Origin: Erodium maritimum
Lineage: Eukaryota; Streptophyta; Magnoliopsida; Geraniales; Geraniaceae
Assembly: GCA_963921825.1 (NCBI GenBank)
Contig: OY997589.1
Location: forward strand, 50,214,546 to 50,278,545
Reading direction: 5' to 3'
DNA: 64,000 nucleotides
The position numbers and the translations under genes are program-made. Below, piece by piece: positions 22,209 to 35,323 of this stretch (the stretch's first letter is position 1; each line of letters opens with the position of its first letter). Under the pieces are notes generated by a model. It ran no database searches. It was given only the letters and a program-made list of their open reading frames with translations, and had not been told where the DNA came from.

Positions 22209-23250
22209 GATGGATATATGCATCCGTCGATGAAAAAGCTGGCCGATGGATATATGCATCCGTCGGCCAGCAGAAGTTGACTTACATTGACCAAAACCCC
22301 AAAACCCGTCATTTTTCCCGACTATCGTAGTATTGATAATTGAACGATATAAGTACTTAGCATGCCTCATATACAACATAAGATCGTATAGTACTCATAC
22401 ATATCACATACAAAAAATGAACGAGACAACGTCATACGTTATACTACCGTAAGGCTAAATATGTTCATGCACATAGTGGAATTGGCGATTTCAATCAATA
22501 CGTGTCGGTCTCTCGCATATTATATAATCAAGACCGCTCATCTCGTATGTACTATCCAAACTAGTATACGTATGTAAAAAAAACTATCATCGAACGGTTA
22601 ATTCATCTTGAATATTGTGGTCAATTTTTTTTTGTAAAATAGTCAACCCACTTGGGTGACGGATAGAGCCCACTTGGGTGACGGATAGAGCATGCGTGGC
22701 TAAAGTTTTCTCACTTGGGAGACGGATCCAGCATGCGTGGCTAAACTTTTCTCACTTGGGTGATGGATCTAGCATGCGTGGCTAAAGTTTTCTCACTTGG
22801 GTGACGGATAGTAATTACCTTATCTCACTTGGGTGACGGATCCAGCTATGCGTCGGCCAGGTGGTCCACTTGGGTGACGGATGCAAGATCCGTGACCTTA
22901 GTTTCACCACTTGGCTGACGGATTGCTGTATCCGTCACCTAAGTGCCAAAACTTAGGTCACTGATCCATTTTATCCGTCTCCTAAGTCGATTTCTGCAGT
23001 AGTGATGGGCCTTGCTAGGCGTTACCCAAAACTTTTGTAGGAAATGTTTATTTCCTTCTCACTGCCAACGTCACATAAATCCTAAAGGGTCACACACTAA
23101 GAGAGAGACCACAACGAAGTGAACATTATATACTGTCGATTAAGTAACTTGGTGAGAAGTTATATTTTGATATAACATACCCTTTGTATTTAATCAAATA
23201 TCATGAGATAAGACCTTTAGTTAATTTAATTTTTGTCTAGTATAATAACT

Positions 23251-24136
23251 ATATAGAACAAATTAAAAGGCCAAATTATATAAATAATAGGGTCTGGCCA
23301 AACACCCCTATTGCGTTATAAGGGTATTCAGCCAAAAATATATAAGGGCACATTCACACGTTACCAACACTTATTTGGTTACTTATTACATAAATATAGA
23401 CCATTGAATTTTGAAATCCAATGGTTATATATTTTCAGCCACAATAGATTTTCAGCCACAAATCAAATAGATAAAACACCAAAAGTGTAGTTTGGTAACT
23501 CTATAAAAATTCAATGAAATATTTCCAACTGCTCGGTAAGCGAAGTAGAAGGCATATACTCCCGAGGAGAGGTCCTTTACCACAAGTCATACCTTCGATA
23601 ATCCGCATCATCATGTCACTGTGGGCGGTCGAGGAAAGAGAAGGATCCATGCCATTCCATATTGAATGTAGACCGGTGAGGGGAGTTGCGATGTAGGAAC
23701 TCGGACGATGGAATCCTCATCCAGAAGGGAAGAGCACATCTCTAAAGAGGTTTTGATGTCGCCCAAGGGCGGGAACATCGTCGTAACTAGTAGCGGCGTA
23801 CTTCTAGAAGCCCGCAATGATACCTCACCTTGTGGTACCTGATGGGTATCCGCCTTAAGGACCACCAAACATTAGCGGATATTGGACCAAGAGGAGGCTG
23901 ACAAGGATGGAGATGCGAGAAATCTTTGTATCGTGTTCAGGGAAGTCACTAGCAGCAACGAGGATGACGTCTCTTGTGGTTTCGCCTTGGGGGGGCGGGG
24001 TATGAGGCATACATCTTTGTACCCCTGGTAGTACGGCCTAAGACGGGATCCCTGTAGGACCTTGGTTGAGCACCATAAGACGGAGGTTCGCCAAGAGAGG
24101 TGAGTATATCGAAAGATCCACAAGCAACAGACGGAG
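23251..24136. other. Unassigned sequence left of copia C
   Basis: The first 260 bases are AT-rich without clear boundaries. The stretch 23510-24136 is GC-richer, with minus-strand open frames (for example 23611-23868, starting MVVLKADTHQVPQGEVSL) that look mildly coding but match no family I know. Homology with copia B starts only at about 24137, so copia C has lost its 5' LTR, primer site and leader here, by deletion or replacement. Confidence 0.4.
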
Positions 24137-27100
24137 GTTCAGCTTGATCGAGTGAATCAGGGATCTTGGTTCTAGATTCTAAAGGTTTAGAATCGACTGG
24201 TTGATGTTTAAGCTTGATCTTCATAAAATTTATTCAGTTTATTGATTAAATTTTATCTCTCGTATAGATCAAATGGAAAAAGTAAATATTAGTTTGTCAT
24301 TAAACACCATGATTGACGGGGTCAATCTTAATGGGACAAACTATCTGGACTGGTATAAAAAGTTGAGGATGGTCTTCAAATACAAACGCAAAGAAAATGA
24401 CCTTGACAAGTCTATCCCTTGCGTCTAGAAAATGAAGGGGTATCTCGAACATCTTAATGTACTGGGTCTTAAGATAGAATTAGAGATGTCAGTAGATAGG
24501 GTTCTACGCTCTCTTCCTCGTGCGTATGTTGAGTTCACCACGAACTATCACATGCACGATATGTACATGATCACATCAGAGTTACATGGCGTGTTTGTAA
24601 CTGCTGGGAAGAATATCAGGAATCTGGGATCCAAGGATATTCTGATGGTTAGAAAGGGATCCAGTTTCAATAAGGAAATTGTTAGTGGAAAGGGAAAGGC
24701 CGTTGCGCACTTGGCATGAAAGATAAGACACTTGATCGCTCCTAACCCTCATAGGACCGGGGGTTCTTAAGAAATGATAAGGAGGACAAGATTGTCTGCT
24801 TCTACTGCCAGAAGTCTAGTCAACGGAAAAGGGATTGCGGGAAAAAACCAAGATCATCTAAAGAAGGGCATTGGGACTGCGCTTTCATTAGGTATTAACT
24901 TTATAGAGTTACCTCTCTCTACTTCCAAATATTCATGGGTATTGGATCCCAGAGTTGAATCTCACATATGCACTAACGTGCAATGACTAGAATGTAGGAG
25001 AGGCTTGGAGAAGAACGGATTAGACCTTAGAGTGGACAACATATGAGGGTTGTAGCGACTGTTGTAGGATCCATGAGTCTTCGTTAGCCAAGTGGCCTTG
25101 TTGTGTACTAAACAATGTATATTGCATACCTAATTCTAATAGGACCATTATATTTGTATCCGTGTTAGACACTGAAAGATATAATGTTGATATTGGAATT
25201 TCGATTTTCAATATTCTATGCAATGATATGTTTGTACAAAATTTGGTCCGAGGATTGTACATATGGGTAACAATGGATCAAGCTCTATTTATAATGTTAA
25301 TCCCAAAAAAGTCTAAATCCGATAATTTAGATCAAACTCAGTTAAGAATTGTCATTTAGGTCACATAAACAAGAAACGCATATCAGCACTTCAGAAGTGC
25401 GGACTTTTAAGTCCATTCGAATAATAGGTGCAAATATTTTTTGATGGGCAAAATGACTAAAGTGCCCTTCATCGATCGCGGTGAAAAGGCGGGTGAATTA
25501 TTTGGGATGATACACTCAAATGTTTGTAGACCAACAAATTCGCTTGCCAAGAGGGGTTTTAGTTACTTTATCACATTTACTGATGATTATAGTAAATATG
25601 GCTATGTCTATTCGATGAAACATATGTCTGAAACTTTTGATAAATTCAAAGAGTTTAAGACTGAAGTAGAAAACCAGCTCGGGAAAGGTATTAAGGCACT
25701 TCGATTGGATCGAGGTTGAAAATACTTGACCACAAAGTTTTTAGATCATCTAAAAGAGAATGAGATGCTTTTGGAATTGACTCCTCCTGGGACACTGTAG
25801 TTGAAAGGTGTAGCCAAATGGAGAAATCGGACATTGTTAGACAATAGTCCATTCCATGATCAGTTGGACTGATCTCCCAATCTCTTTCTAGGGTTATGCT
25901 TTGGAGACGGCCGCGTTCATAGTGAATCAGACTTCGATGAAGGCTGTGGAAGGGACACCATTTTACAAATGGTATGGGAAGAAGGCCGTTTTGTCCTTCC
26001 TAAGGGTCTGGGGTTGCGAGACTTATATGAAACGTTTGGTTTCTACTAAGCTCTAACCAAGATATGAGAAATGCACCTTTGTGGGGTATCCCAAAGGAAC
26101 AAGGGGATACTACTTCTACAAACCTAGTGAGAACTTAGTGCGTCGCTAGGGGAGGGGTCTTTACGGAAAAAGAATTTATTTCCAAACACGTCTGTGGGAG
26201 GGATGTACATTTAGAAGAATTTCAAGATGATACAGATGCCTCTGAACCACTTGACAACCCAGTAGAGGAGCCTGAAGTGGTCGTAGAGCAGGAATCAGTT
26301 CCTGTAGCAATTCCTGAAGGTCCAAGGCGATATGTAAGGATTAGTCACCCACCTCCGAGATATGGTTATTTTAAGTCTAGAGGGGACGGTGAGCTAATGG
26401 TGGATCATTAGGATCCAGCCACCTTTTAAGAAGCCGTGGATGGGCCCGACTTTGAGTGATGGATGAGAGCAATGAGGGAGGAAATGCAGTCCATGTCGGA
26501 CAACCAAGTCTGGGAAGTGGTTGATCTCATCGATGGTGTGAGGACCATCGGATGCAAATGGTTATTCAAGGTGAAGTTGGATATTGATGGCAAGCCTCAA
26601 ACCTACAAAGCCTGACTAGTTGCGAAAGGTTATATGCAGATTCGAGAGATTGACTATGAGGAAACCTTCTCACTAGTGGCCATGGTCAAATCTATCCAGA
26701 TTCTTCTTGACATAGTCTCGTATCTTGATTACGAGATATGGAAAATGGATGCCAAAACCTCTTTTGAACGAGAATTTGACTGAGGACGTTTGTATGTCTC
26801 AGTCCGAAGGTTTTGACGATCCGAAGAATAGTGAGATAGATTTATAAGTTATTGAAATCCATTTGTGGATTGAAATAAGCTTCTCGAAGTTGGAACCTTC
26901 ATTTTGATGAAGCGGTAATTAGATTTAGCTTCATCAAGAGCGAGTATGACCCTTGAGTTTATAAGAAGGCTAGTGGAAGAAAGATTTCCTTTCTGGTGCT
27001 CACTGGAAACAACATCCCAACCTTGCACGAGTCTAAAATCTTGGTTGAGGAAGTGTTTCGCAATATAGGACTTAGGGGATGCTCCTTATATCTTAAGGAT

Positions 27101-27918
27101 TAAGATAAATAGAGATCGCACCAAGAGGGTCATGGGTTTAAGTTAGAGCACCTATGTGAACAAGGAATTGAGTGGGTTCTCAATGCTCGATTAAAAGAAG
27201 GGATTCTTACCCGATCATCATGGCGTTCATCTTAGCAAGACTCAGTGTCCTAAAACACATGATGAGCTGAAAAGGATGATGCGAATCCCAAGCCCCTAGG
27301 GGGGGGTAAGATCGATCATATATGCCATAACATATACGAGACAAGACGTCTCGTATGCCTTGTGTTGTAGCAGTAGACATTAGTCAAACTTTTGGGGAAA
27401 GCTGATGTTGAACTAGTCGTCGAAAGATAAGTAGATGCTAGTTTTCCAGACAAATCCAGATGACTTTAGAAGTCCATCAGGATATGTGTTTATGCATAAT
27501 GACGGAGCTTTTAGCTGGGAGAGTGTAAAGCAAGATATTGTCGCCGAATCTACGATAGAGGCCAAGTACATGGTTGCTGTAGTGGCAGCTAAGGAGGCTA
27601 TGTGGATTTGGAAATTCACGGCAGAGTTTGGTGTAATTAAAAACCCATCCACCCTAGTGAATCTATTTTGTGACAACACAAGGGCCATTTCGCAAGCGAA
27701 AATCCCAGATAGCATAACAAATCCAAACATGTACTACGGCGTATCCACCTCATCAGAGAAATACTGAACCGAGGTGAAGTGAAGATCACCTATATTGAAA
27801 CTGATGATAACATAGTCAATCCATTGACTAAGGCACTCTCGTTACCAAATCATGTTAGACATTTAAAGTCAATGGGAATAAATTGGAGTTTAAATTGGAA
27901 CTAGGGCAAGTAGGAGAT
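24137..27918 (+). pseudogene. Copia element C internal region (gag-pol pseudogene)
   Basis: Ty1/copia order is visible in fragments: gag from about 24272 (NGTNYLDWYKKLRMVF), a broken zinc knuckle near 24800, protease (SWVLDPRVESHIC at about 24937), GAG-pre-integrase, integrase (25441-25719, FTDDYSKYGYVY), RT (from about 26460, CKWLFKVKLDIDGK) and RNase H (27435-27767, ESTIEAKYM). Stops and frameshifts occur throughout. Key residues are lost. The protease Asp-Thr-Gly reads DPR. The first integrase Asp is Asn (25519-25521). A TAG lies at 25798-25800. The RT YVDD block is missing between FLVL and the GNNIPTL segment (about 26991-27010). The same lesions occur in element B. The 5' part is absent, and the 3' LTR follows directly. 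Confidence 0.9.
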
Positions 27919-29177
27919 TGTTACTCTCAGTGCATGTAGTTCAATCATTAATATCCAAATGTATATATTATCGTTAACAATAAAATGAAAGCGGCTTTAT
28001 ATTACTTATGTGTTGGAGTAATATATCGATGTGTGCTCTGATCTATGCCCTCGATGCAAATAGAGCCATAGATCGAGATAGATCACACTCGATAAGTCCA
28101 TAGTCAAATAAATCTTCACTATAACTGACTAGTATGAAAGATGGCTCTTTATGGCTTACGTTCTATTATTCATTGGAATGGGATTCCGGAGTCAGATCAT
28201 AGATATCATGTGGGACATGATATTGGACGACCCGGCCTGGATTATGTGCAATAGATTAAGTCATGAACAAATTCAGTGTCATAACTTGTCATGTATCCTT
28301 AGACCAAGGAGTCTTTGTGATTGCTATGCAGTCAACAACTAAGTTTGACATGAGCCCAACGTTATCCATAACAGGACTTCCATAACAACATGGATTGGCT
28401 TAAGGACGGGTTGCATGAGTGATACGAAAGACGGCTAAGGGATTTATCCCTCATACTAAGGTATGGGAAAGATATCGGTTCTCGGCCGCTTGGTCGAGAG
28501 TGACTGAAAGAATAGCATGGCCATGCACATGATATTGGGTATCATATATTCAGTCATCTCACATATCAAGGAACATTGATTGAGAATAATAAGGATGACG
28601 GTTCTATGCCTTATCTCAATCAGGATATCAGTGATAAAAAAATAGTGACATAGACGACGGAAAGGTTAGAATCAACATGGTCGATTCGTTATGTAGTGTC
28701 AGAAAATACTAAAGTCTCGTTAGTTGCCACTTATACAGGATCAAGTGAAATGAGATTTTACGTTGATCTATTGACATGCATAAACTTAAGGGTCACACTA
28801 GAGGATGAAACTCATTAACACATTTATAGAAATGACCAAAAGGGAGTTGTCTCAGGACATGACCAAAATTGGGTTTTGGGTCATGTGCCCGTAAGTGAAT
28901 AGGACTTTACGGATCGAGACAAGGCTTGGAGTCTTGGAATGATCACGTCGGATAATGTTGGACATTTCCGGTATGGAAGGCTTGGAGGCAATGAGCACAT
29001 CACAGAACCTCGTTGGGAATGGCCACGTGCCATGTTCCTAGAGGCTTATGAAAGGCCCATGCAACCAAGGCTCATGGAACTAATTAATCAAGTCTTGATT
29101 AATTAACACTAAGTATATAAGACATGGATTAAGGTGTTGGTGATTCACCATCTAACTTCATCATGTCTACCCATACT
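27919..29177 (+). mobile_element. Copia C 3' LTR, left part
   Basis: Starts TGTTACTCTCAGTGCATG right after the polypurine tract AAGTAGGAGAT. It is clearly homologous to, but diverged from, the B-type LTR. It stops at 29177 where element B is inserted and resumes at 40234. Joined, the LTR would be about 1.88 kb. The 5 bases 29173-29177 (ATACT) are the target duplicated by B. Confidence 0.9.
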
Positions 29178-30865
29178 TGTTAGTCTTAGTGCCCGTAGTT
29201 CAATCCTAAATGTCCAAATGTATATATCATCGTTAGCAATAAAATTAAAGCGGCTTTATATTACTTATGTGTTGGAGTAATATATCGATGTGTGCTCTGA
29301 TCTATGCCCACCGTGCGAATAGAACCATAGATTGAGATAGATCACACTCGATGGGTCCCTAGTCAACAAAGCTTCACTAGAAGCGACTAGTATGAAAGAT
29401 GGCTCTTTATGGCTTACGTTCTGTTAGTCATTGGAATGGGATTCCGGAGTCTGATCATAGATATCATGTGGGACATGATATTGGACGACCCGCCCTGAAT
29501 ATGTGCCATAGATTAAGTCATGAACATATTCAGTGTTGTAGCTTGTCATGTATCCTTAGACCAAGGAGTGTTTGTGATCGCTATGTAGTCAACAACTGAG
29601 TTTGACCTGAGCCTAACGTTGTCCGTAACAGGGCTTCCATAACGGCCAGGATTGGCTTGGGGACGGGCTACATGAGTGACATGAAAGACGGCTAAGGGAT
29701 TTATCCCTCATACTAAGGTATGGGAAAGATATCGGTTCTCGGCCACTTGATCGAGAGTGACTGGAAGAATAGCATGGCCATGCACATGATACTGGGTATC
29801 ATATCTTCAGTCATCTCACATATCAAGGAACGGTGATTGAGAATAATAAGGATGACGGCTCTATGCCTTATCTCAATCAAGATATTGGAGATAAAAGGAT
29901 AATGACAGGGACGACGGAAAGGTTAGAATCGATAGGGTCGATTCGTTATGTAGTGTCAGGCAATACTAAAGTCTCGTTAGTTGCCACTTAAATAGGATCA
30001 AGTAAAATGGGATTTTACGTTGATCTATTGACATGCATAAACCTAAGGGTCACACCGGAGGATGAAACTCATTGACACATTTATGGAGAATGGCCAAAAG
30101 GGAGTTGTCTCGGGACATGACCAAAACTGGGTTTTGGGTCATGTGCCCGTAAGTGAATAGGACTTTACGGATCGAGACAAGGCTTGGAGTCTTGGGATTG
30201 ATCGCGTCGGATAATGTTGGACATTTCCGGTATGGAAGGCATGGAGGCGATGAGCGAATCACGGGACCTCGTTGGAAATGGCCACGGGCCATGTTCCAAG
30301 AGGCCCATGAAAGGCCCATGAAACCAAGACCCATGGAACTAATTAATCAAGTCTTGATTAATTAGTACTAAGTAAGCAAGACAAGGATTAAGGTGTTGGT
30401 GATTCACCACCTAACCCAATCTTGTCTTGCCATACTTTGTCCTATTTACACCTTACTTGACACCATACTTGTCTCATGCCTTTAGTTGGACAAGTATGAG
30501 TTTTGTTATGTTTAAGCCATCTTTTTTCAACATAACAAAAACAAGACAAGAATAGGAAACACATTTTCTCTCCCTCTTCCATGGCCATTTCGGGTTTGGC
30601 TAGTTTCCTCCTCCATTTTTGTGTTCTTGAGTCCTCAAAGAGAAGAACTACGTGGCTTTGATTCCCATGTGGATACTTAGGCGTCTTGGAGACTCAAGCC
30701 AATCATTCGTTAACCGGTGTTCTTGTTTTGGTAAGAACTAGTGCTGAATTTTTCTCTTGTTAATCCATTCTTTGTTAGTTGTTTCATGGTTCTAATTGTC
30801 TCTTGGTTTTCATTGATTTTCCGCTGCGAGTTGGTTCATCTCCAACCCTACCTCGAGACCCAACA
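29178..30865 (+). repeat. Copia B 5' LTR
   Basis: TGTTAGTCTTAGTGCC...GAGACCCAACA, followed after one base by the initiator-Met primer site. It carries the 27-base palindrome at about 30339-30365. Confidence 0.95.
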
Positions 30866-30866
30866 G

Positions 30867-30878
30867 TGGTATCAGAGC
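30867..30878 (+). promoter_or_regulatory. Primer-binding site for initiator tRNA-Met
   Basis: TGGTATCAGAGC, complementary to the 3' end of plant initiator tRNA-Met, one base after the 5' LTR of element B. It is the standard minus-strand priming site of plant copia elements. Confidence 0.95.
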
Positions 30879-31733
30879 CGTGCTACCTTCGGGATTCACA
30901 AGACGGTGTTCAAAGTTTCGGTTTTGCTTGAAAGTTTCGTTTTTGGCATGTTGTTTTGCTAAATTGTTTGATAACATGTTTTAAATTCTTGTTTATGGAT
31001 TTAATGCATGTAAATTGAATTTTTTAAAATTATTTCAAATCTGGAAATTTTGAAATTTTTTTTGATTTTTCGGGTCTCGGGAGCGGGACTCTCGGGGAGC
31101 CGAAACCGGGACCGAACGGGGCTCCGTTGGACGGAGCTAAGCCAAGCATGACCTGTCACGCCCCGATTTCAGCGAACCGAACTCGGGACGCGAACTTTTA
31201 AAAACATGAACACTTGAAACCTGTTTTCAATAAAAGCTTTGACATTTCCATTTACTTCTCAAAATAATAGCATTTACAATACAAAAACGTCCCAACAAGT
31301 GGACAAGGTACAACATCCGTCACTAGACTCAACAAAAGTAAAGACCAGACTCCGCTCCAAGCTCCATGAACTTCAAGAGCTAACCTAGTCCGTCCGGTGA
31401 TCAGTACCTGTAGGAAAAGCAGCTAGGGGTGAGCGTTCGCTCACCTCCACGGATAACAGACTGACTATGGCATAATTAGCAGAAAAAGCCAGTAACACTA
31501 AAACCAAACCCAACACCAGGACTACAGTCCCCAACTCAAGTACCCAACTGACCCACTACCCGTCACCTTCCTCAACAGACTCGACACTCGATAAAAACAG
31601 TGTAGACCCAATACAACTATCGACGACCTCCTCAAGGACTCGAACGAAACGACACAACACCAAACAAGATCACAAAGGATCGCACACCAGCTGCTCAGTA
31701 ACCAATCTCAATCAGGTCAGGGTTCGACCTATC

Positions 31734-31973
31734 GCAATTCCTCGACACGAAGTCGGATCAGGCTGTCGACCTTTCAAACTCGCAATTCCTCGACACTAAG
31801 TCGGATCAGGCTGTCGACCTTTAAAACTCGCAATTCATCGACACTAAGTCGGATCAGGCTGTCGACCTTTAGAACTCGCAATTCATCGACACTAAGTCGG
31901 ATCAGGCTGTCGACCTTTAGAACTCGCAATTCATCGACACTAAGTCGGATCAGGCTGTCGACCTTTAGAACTC
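31734..31973. repeat. 48-bp tandem array (about 5 units)
   Basis: GCAATTC(C/A)TCGACAC...GTCGACCTTT units start at 31734, 31782, 31830, 31878 and 31926, exactly 48 bases apart and nearly identical. This is a young amplification inside solo LTR 2. Confidence 0.95.
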
Positions 31974-32118
31974 ACCACCCCAGGTAACCACAATCACAAT
32001 CACAGGCAAGTTCAATCACACAGGCACTCAAGGCCACTCAAGACACCTCAACAGTCAAGACTCGGGTTCAACAACCCCACGGGCACTCACTGCCACTCAA
32101 GACACCAAATTAAATACA

Positions 32119-32268
32119 CGGCTCTCATGGCCACCCCGACTCAACAATTAAATACGGGCTCTCAAGGCCACCCAAACTCAACAATTAAATACGGGCTCTC
32201 AAGGCCACCCAAACTCAACAATTAAATACAGGCTCTCAAGGCCACCCAAACTCAACAATTAAATAAAA
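32119..32268. repeat. 37-bp tandem array (about 4 units)
   Basis: GGCTCTCAAGGCCACCCAAA...TTAAATAC units, with GCTCTC at 32121, 32158, 32195 and 32232. It is a second, unrelated array in solo LTR 2. Confidence 0.95.
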
Positions 32269-33948
32269 CGCACGACAACCTCCGGCATACTCGATGCCTC
32301 CAACGGTCCTAAAATCACTAGTTTCACAAACAACCTCCGGGCATGGTCATATGCCTCCAGTAATTCAATTATCGCTAAGTTCTCTGTTCCTACGACACTA
32401 CTAAGTGTCACATGCTTTTCTCTTGAACGCTACAATCCCGTATCATGCTTTTCTAATAATTAAATAAATCTACTCAACCCACGACACCCCGGTGTCACAT
32501 GCAATTCTACTATTAACTTTCCCTAATCAGGGCCGAGATCCGGCTACTTTTCCCTACCTCGTATACAATCCCAAAAGCGCTCCAACAACACCCGAAGCAC
32601 ACTCAGTCACTCGCCGAGCTTCCCCTTGCCTCGGTCCGTAGCACGATCTAAAAGAACACAAATTTAAAGTACTTTTAAACTAGTACGAATAACCAAAAAT
32701 TTACATACTTAACGCCCAAACGTAACCCCGACAATGTCGGTCACTCCCAAACTTCCCAATTATTCGATAATGCCGATAAAGGACCCGTAAGGGCCAGATT
32801 CGCCCGACATGGCGAATCTGCCCGGTTTTGGTTAATTGCCTTCCGGGGCTCCAAAAGCCCCCATTTTCGTTTCTACGGTCTTAGAATATTTCAAGGAACC
32901 CAACGCACTTGACGGAATTGAATTCCGACTTCTAAGTCAATTAATTAACGTTTAAAGTTTCCCAAAACCCGTTAATTACAACTTCTCCAAATTAATTCCA
33001 AATTTCGATTCGATTAGGAAAAAGTGGTCCGGGGGACGTTTTAAACCACCCGAACATTAAAACCCGAGCAACCGAGCACGTGGGCCCCACCCAAGAGGCT
33101 TGGCCGAGACCCTAGGGTTTGAGGGAGGGGCTCGGCCACCAAGTGGTGGCTGCTGCCACCTCCGGCCAGCCACCACATGGCCGGCCACCACCCACGGTGG
33201 CCGGAGCTCCTCCCGAGCCTCCGGTCACCGGAAAACGTGAAATTAAACCCCCAAACACCTCTAAAACGTCTCCAACACCTCCCCACACTCTACACAACCC
33301 TAAGCCTTAGTTTATAACCAAACCCTAGCTCTTGAAAATAATCAAAACGAGAATCGGTTCGGGTATTACCGTAGAGGAGAACGAGGGGAACGGGATTGCT
33401 CTTTGCTTTGACTCGATCCAAGGGCTCGATCACAAACCCTAGCTCAACCTCCCTTCTTCTCTCTTCTTCTCCTTCTCTCTCTAAAACCTCTCTTCTAATT
33501 TCTAATTTAATTAAACTAACAACAAAACTAACTTTCTCTCCCTTAATACCCCATACTCGGCCAACCCTCTCCAACCACACCTTTTCCCTCCAAAAAATAC
33601 ACCACCATATACTTGACAAGTGTCAAGGTGGGTCCCATACCTTTTGGAAAATATCTAGTTGATATTTTCCAATCAGATTCGCGAAAAACGGACGTTTCGG
33701 GCCCCGAACGGGCACTTTTCCCAAAATTTTTTTAAACTGGTCGGGCTTCAAGGAAACAGCCCAACTAAGACCGCTACGACGACGGCTAAGCTTTTCGGGT
33801 CCAAAACGGTCCTCGAATGGACCAAAACGTCGCTCGGGTGACTTTTCCAGCGAAAAATCAATCTTTCCCAAAATGACCAGGAAGTTGCCCTGAGTCCCCC
33901 GTAACTCATTTTAGTCGATAACGGGGTCAACTTAAGTCCGGCATGACC

Positions 33949-35323
33949 CTCGGGGTCAATTTAAGTTAAGTTAAGTGTCTGTCTTAAAATTTTTAAATTT
34001 TCCTGTTTTTCGCAGGTTTGACTGACGTTGACCAGAAGTGGTTATTACATGACCATTGGATGGTTGATATGCCAAGGCTAAAACGTTTTGTTAGTTATGA
34101 CGAGTTTGGAACCGTCATGACGAACTCGAAGATCAAATGTTCAAAAGTTTCATTTTTGAACGGTTTCGATAAACCGAGCATCAAAAAATTTCGAAACTTG
34201 GCTATTAATTAAAACCGGAAAATCACATGATGTTTGATAACATGCTTGTTTGATAACACGATGTGTGATGTGATGTTGGCATGGTGTACATAATAGCCCC
34301 GAGCTCAATTTAATTATTTATCGCTTTTCACGGCCTGCGAGCCGTTAGAGTTAACGTGTAATTATTCTTTCAAGGTGTGGTCGTCGAACCACTTGTTTGT
34401 AATATTTATTTATTCCCGACCTGCGAGTCGTGTATTAAATTGTAATATTTTACTCAAGACGAAGAAAGGGCGAAAAGGTCATTTGGTGGCTTTTCGGGTG
34501 TTGGCATCGGCTTGGAGTCGGTGGAGCTCAAGAAGCTAGTGGGAGTTAGTTTAGGGGGCTATTATGTGCACATTTATCGCTTTATGCTTGGTTTAGTTTA
34601 TGCATGATTAATTCTATGTGTTTTAGAATTGCATGCTTAACTTTATTTACCGAGCATATCACCTCACATGCAAAGATAAAATTGGACTTTTAATCCTTGT
34701 GTGTGAACCCTTAGAACCGTCATTGCATTGGATGTAGTTGACGGGTTCAAAGGAAGAATTACATTGGATGTAATTTGAGGCATCATTGCATTTGGAATGT
34801 AGTTGATGTGCTCATCGCATCTAGGATGTGCCAAAGTTTTGAACACAACTGGACAAGTAAAAGCGGGTCATGTCCGATACCTCCCAATCATCAACACCTT
34901 ACTACCTCCCCGTCCTATGGTTGTCGTGCGCATTAGCGGAGCATCCATGGGGAAGCGGGGTAGTAGGTTTGGACGACATATGTGGGTGTCGTGCGCATTA
35001 GCGGAGCACCTACATAGTGACGAGCCATAGTTGAAAATTGGTGGACCCGACTACGATTCTCGGCCTGAGGTTGAGCTAGGGTAACAGATAGGGTAAGTCG
35101 TGTACATAAGTACATACCCTAGCCAAGAGTCACATTGGATGTGATTGGATGGAGTCCTACCTACATAGCTCGATTAAGTGGTGAGCATTAGTTCAGCTTA
35201 ATCGAGTGAATCAAGGATCTTGGTTTCAGATTCTAAAGGTTTAGAATTGATTGTTGGTGTTTAAGCTTGATCTTCATAAAATTTATTCAGTTTACTGATT
35301 GAATTTTATCTGTTGTAGATCAA
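33949..35323 (+). other. Untranslated leader of copia B, right part
   Basis: The continuation of the B leader after the nested solo LTR. It contains repeated words (CATTGGATGTAGTTGA at 34720-34810, GTCGTGCGCATTAGCGGAGCA twice at 34925 and 34988) and no convincing reading frame. Homology with copia C begins at about 35190. Confidence 0.6.

Larger units (their letters stand above)
20853..23004. mobile_element. Non-autonomous CACTA (En/Spm) transposon, 2.15 kb
   Basis: Begins CACTACTGCAAATAAG and ends CTGCAGTAGTG. The terminal inverted repeats run about 30 bases (CTTGGGAGACGG / CCGTCTCCTAAG). A perfect 3-bp TSD, ATG, flanks it (20850-20852 and 23005-23007). Both ends are packed with subterminal repeats of CTTGGGTGACGGAT in both orientations (20868-21100, 22640-22990), the usual TNPA-like binding sites of CACTA elements. 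There is no TNPD or TNPA frame, so it needs an autonomous relative. It carries a tRNA-like sequence, a MULE-type MITE and two TA microsatellites. Confidence 0.93.
18425..23250 (+). repeat. Old LTR (family X), split by solo LTR A and a CACTA element
   Basis: Flanking pieces at 18425-18886, 20580-20849 and 23008-23250 read as one diverged LTR. The first piece matches the reversed fragments at 6477 and 15050. The second keeps words related to the younger LTRs (GTTCTATGCC..., GATGAGATCAC). The pieces are joined by two TSD-bounded insertions. The right end is not resolved. It is the oldest layer here. Confidence 0.5.
31154..33943 (+). mobile_element. Solo LTR-like element 2 (2.79 kb), nested in copia B
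   Basis: Begins TGTCACGCCCCGATTTC and ends TTAAGTCCGGCA. The perfect TSD TGACC lies at 31149-31153 and 33944-33948. Its layout parallels element 1 at 2463: the same TGTCACGCCCC start, a GGGGTGAGC word, tandem arrays in the first third, the shared word ACTTTTCCCTACCTC about half way, and a GGGGTC/GGGGCG word near the end. There is no gag-pol. Open frames at 33040-33870 on both strands lack domains. It sits in the untranslated leader of copia B, so it is younger than B. Confidence 0.88.

Noticed and set aside
22091..22379. Tyr-Ile repeat frames
   Set aside because: Translation of a TA microsatellite.
31734..32268. CRISPR-like regular repeats
   Set aside because: Units are contiguous without unique spacers, the genome is a plant, and there are no cas genes. 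These are tandem repeats in an LTR.
33040..33871. Several open frames on both strands in a GC-richer stretch
   Set aside because: They lie inside solo LTR 2, lack domains and overlap one another. No evidence of a captured gene.
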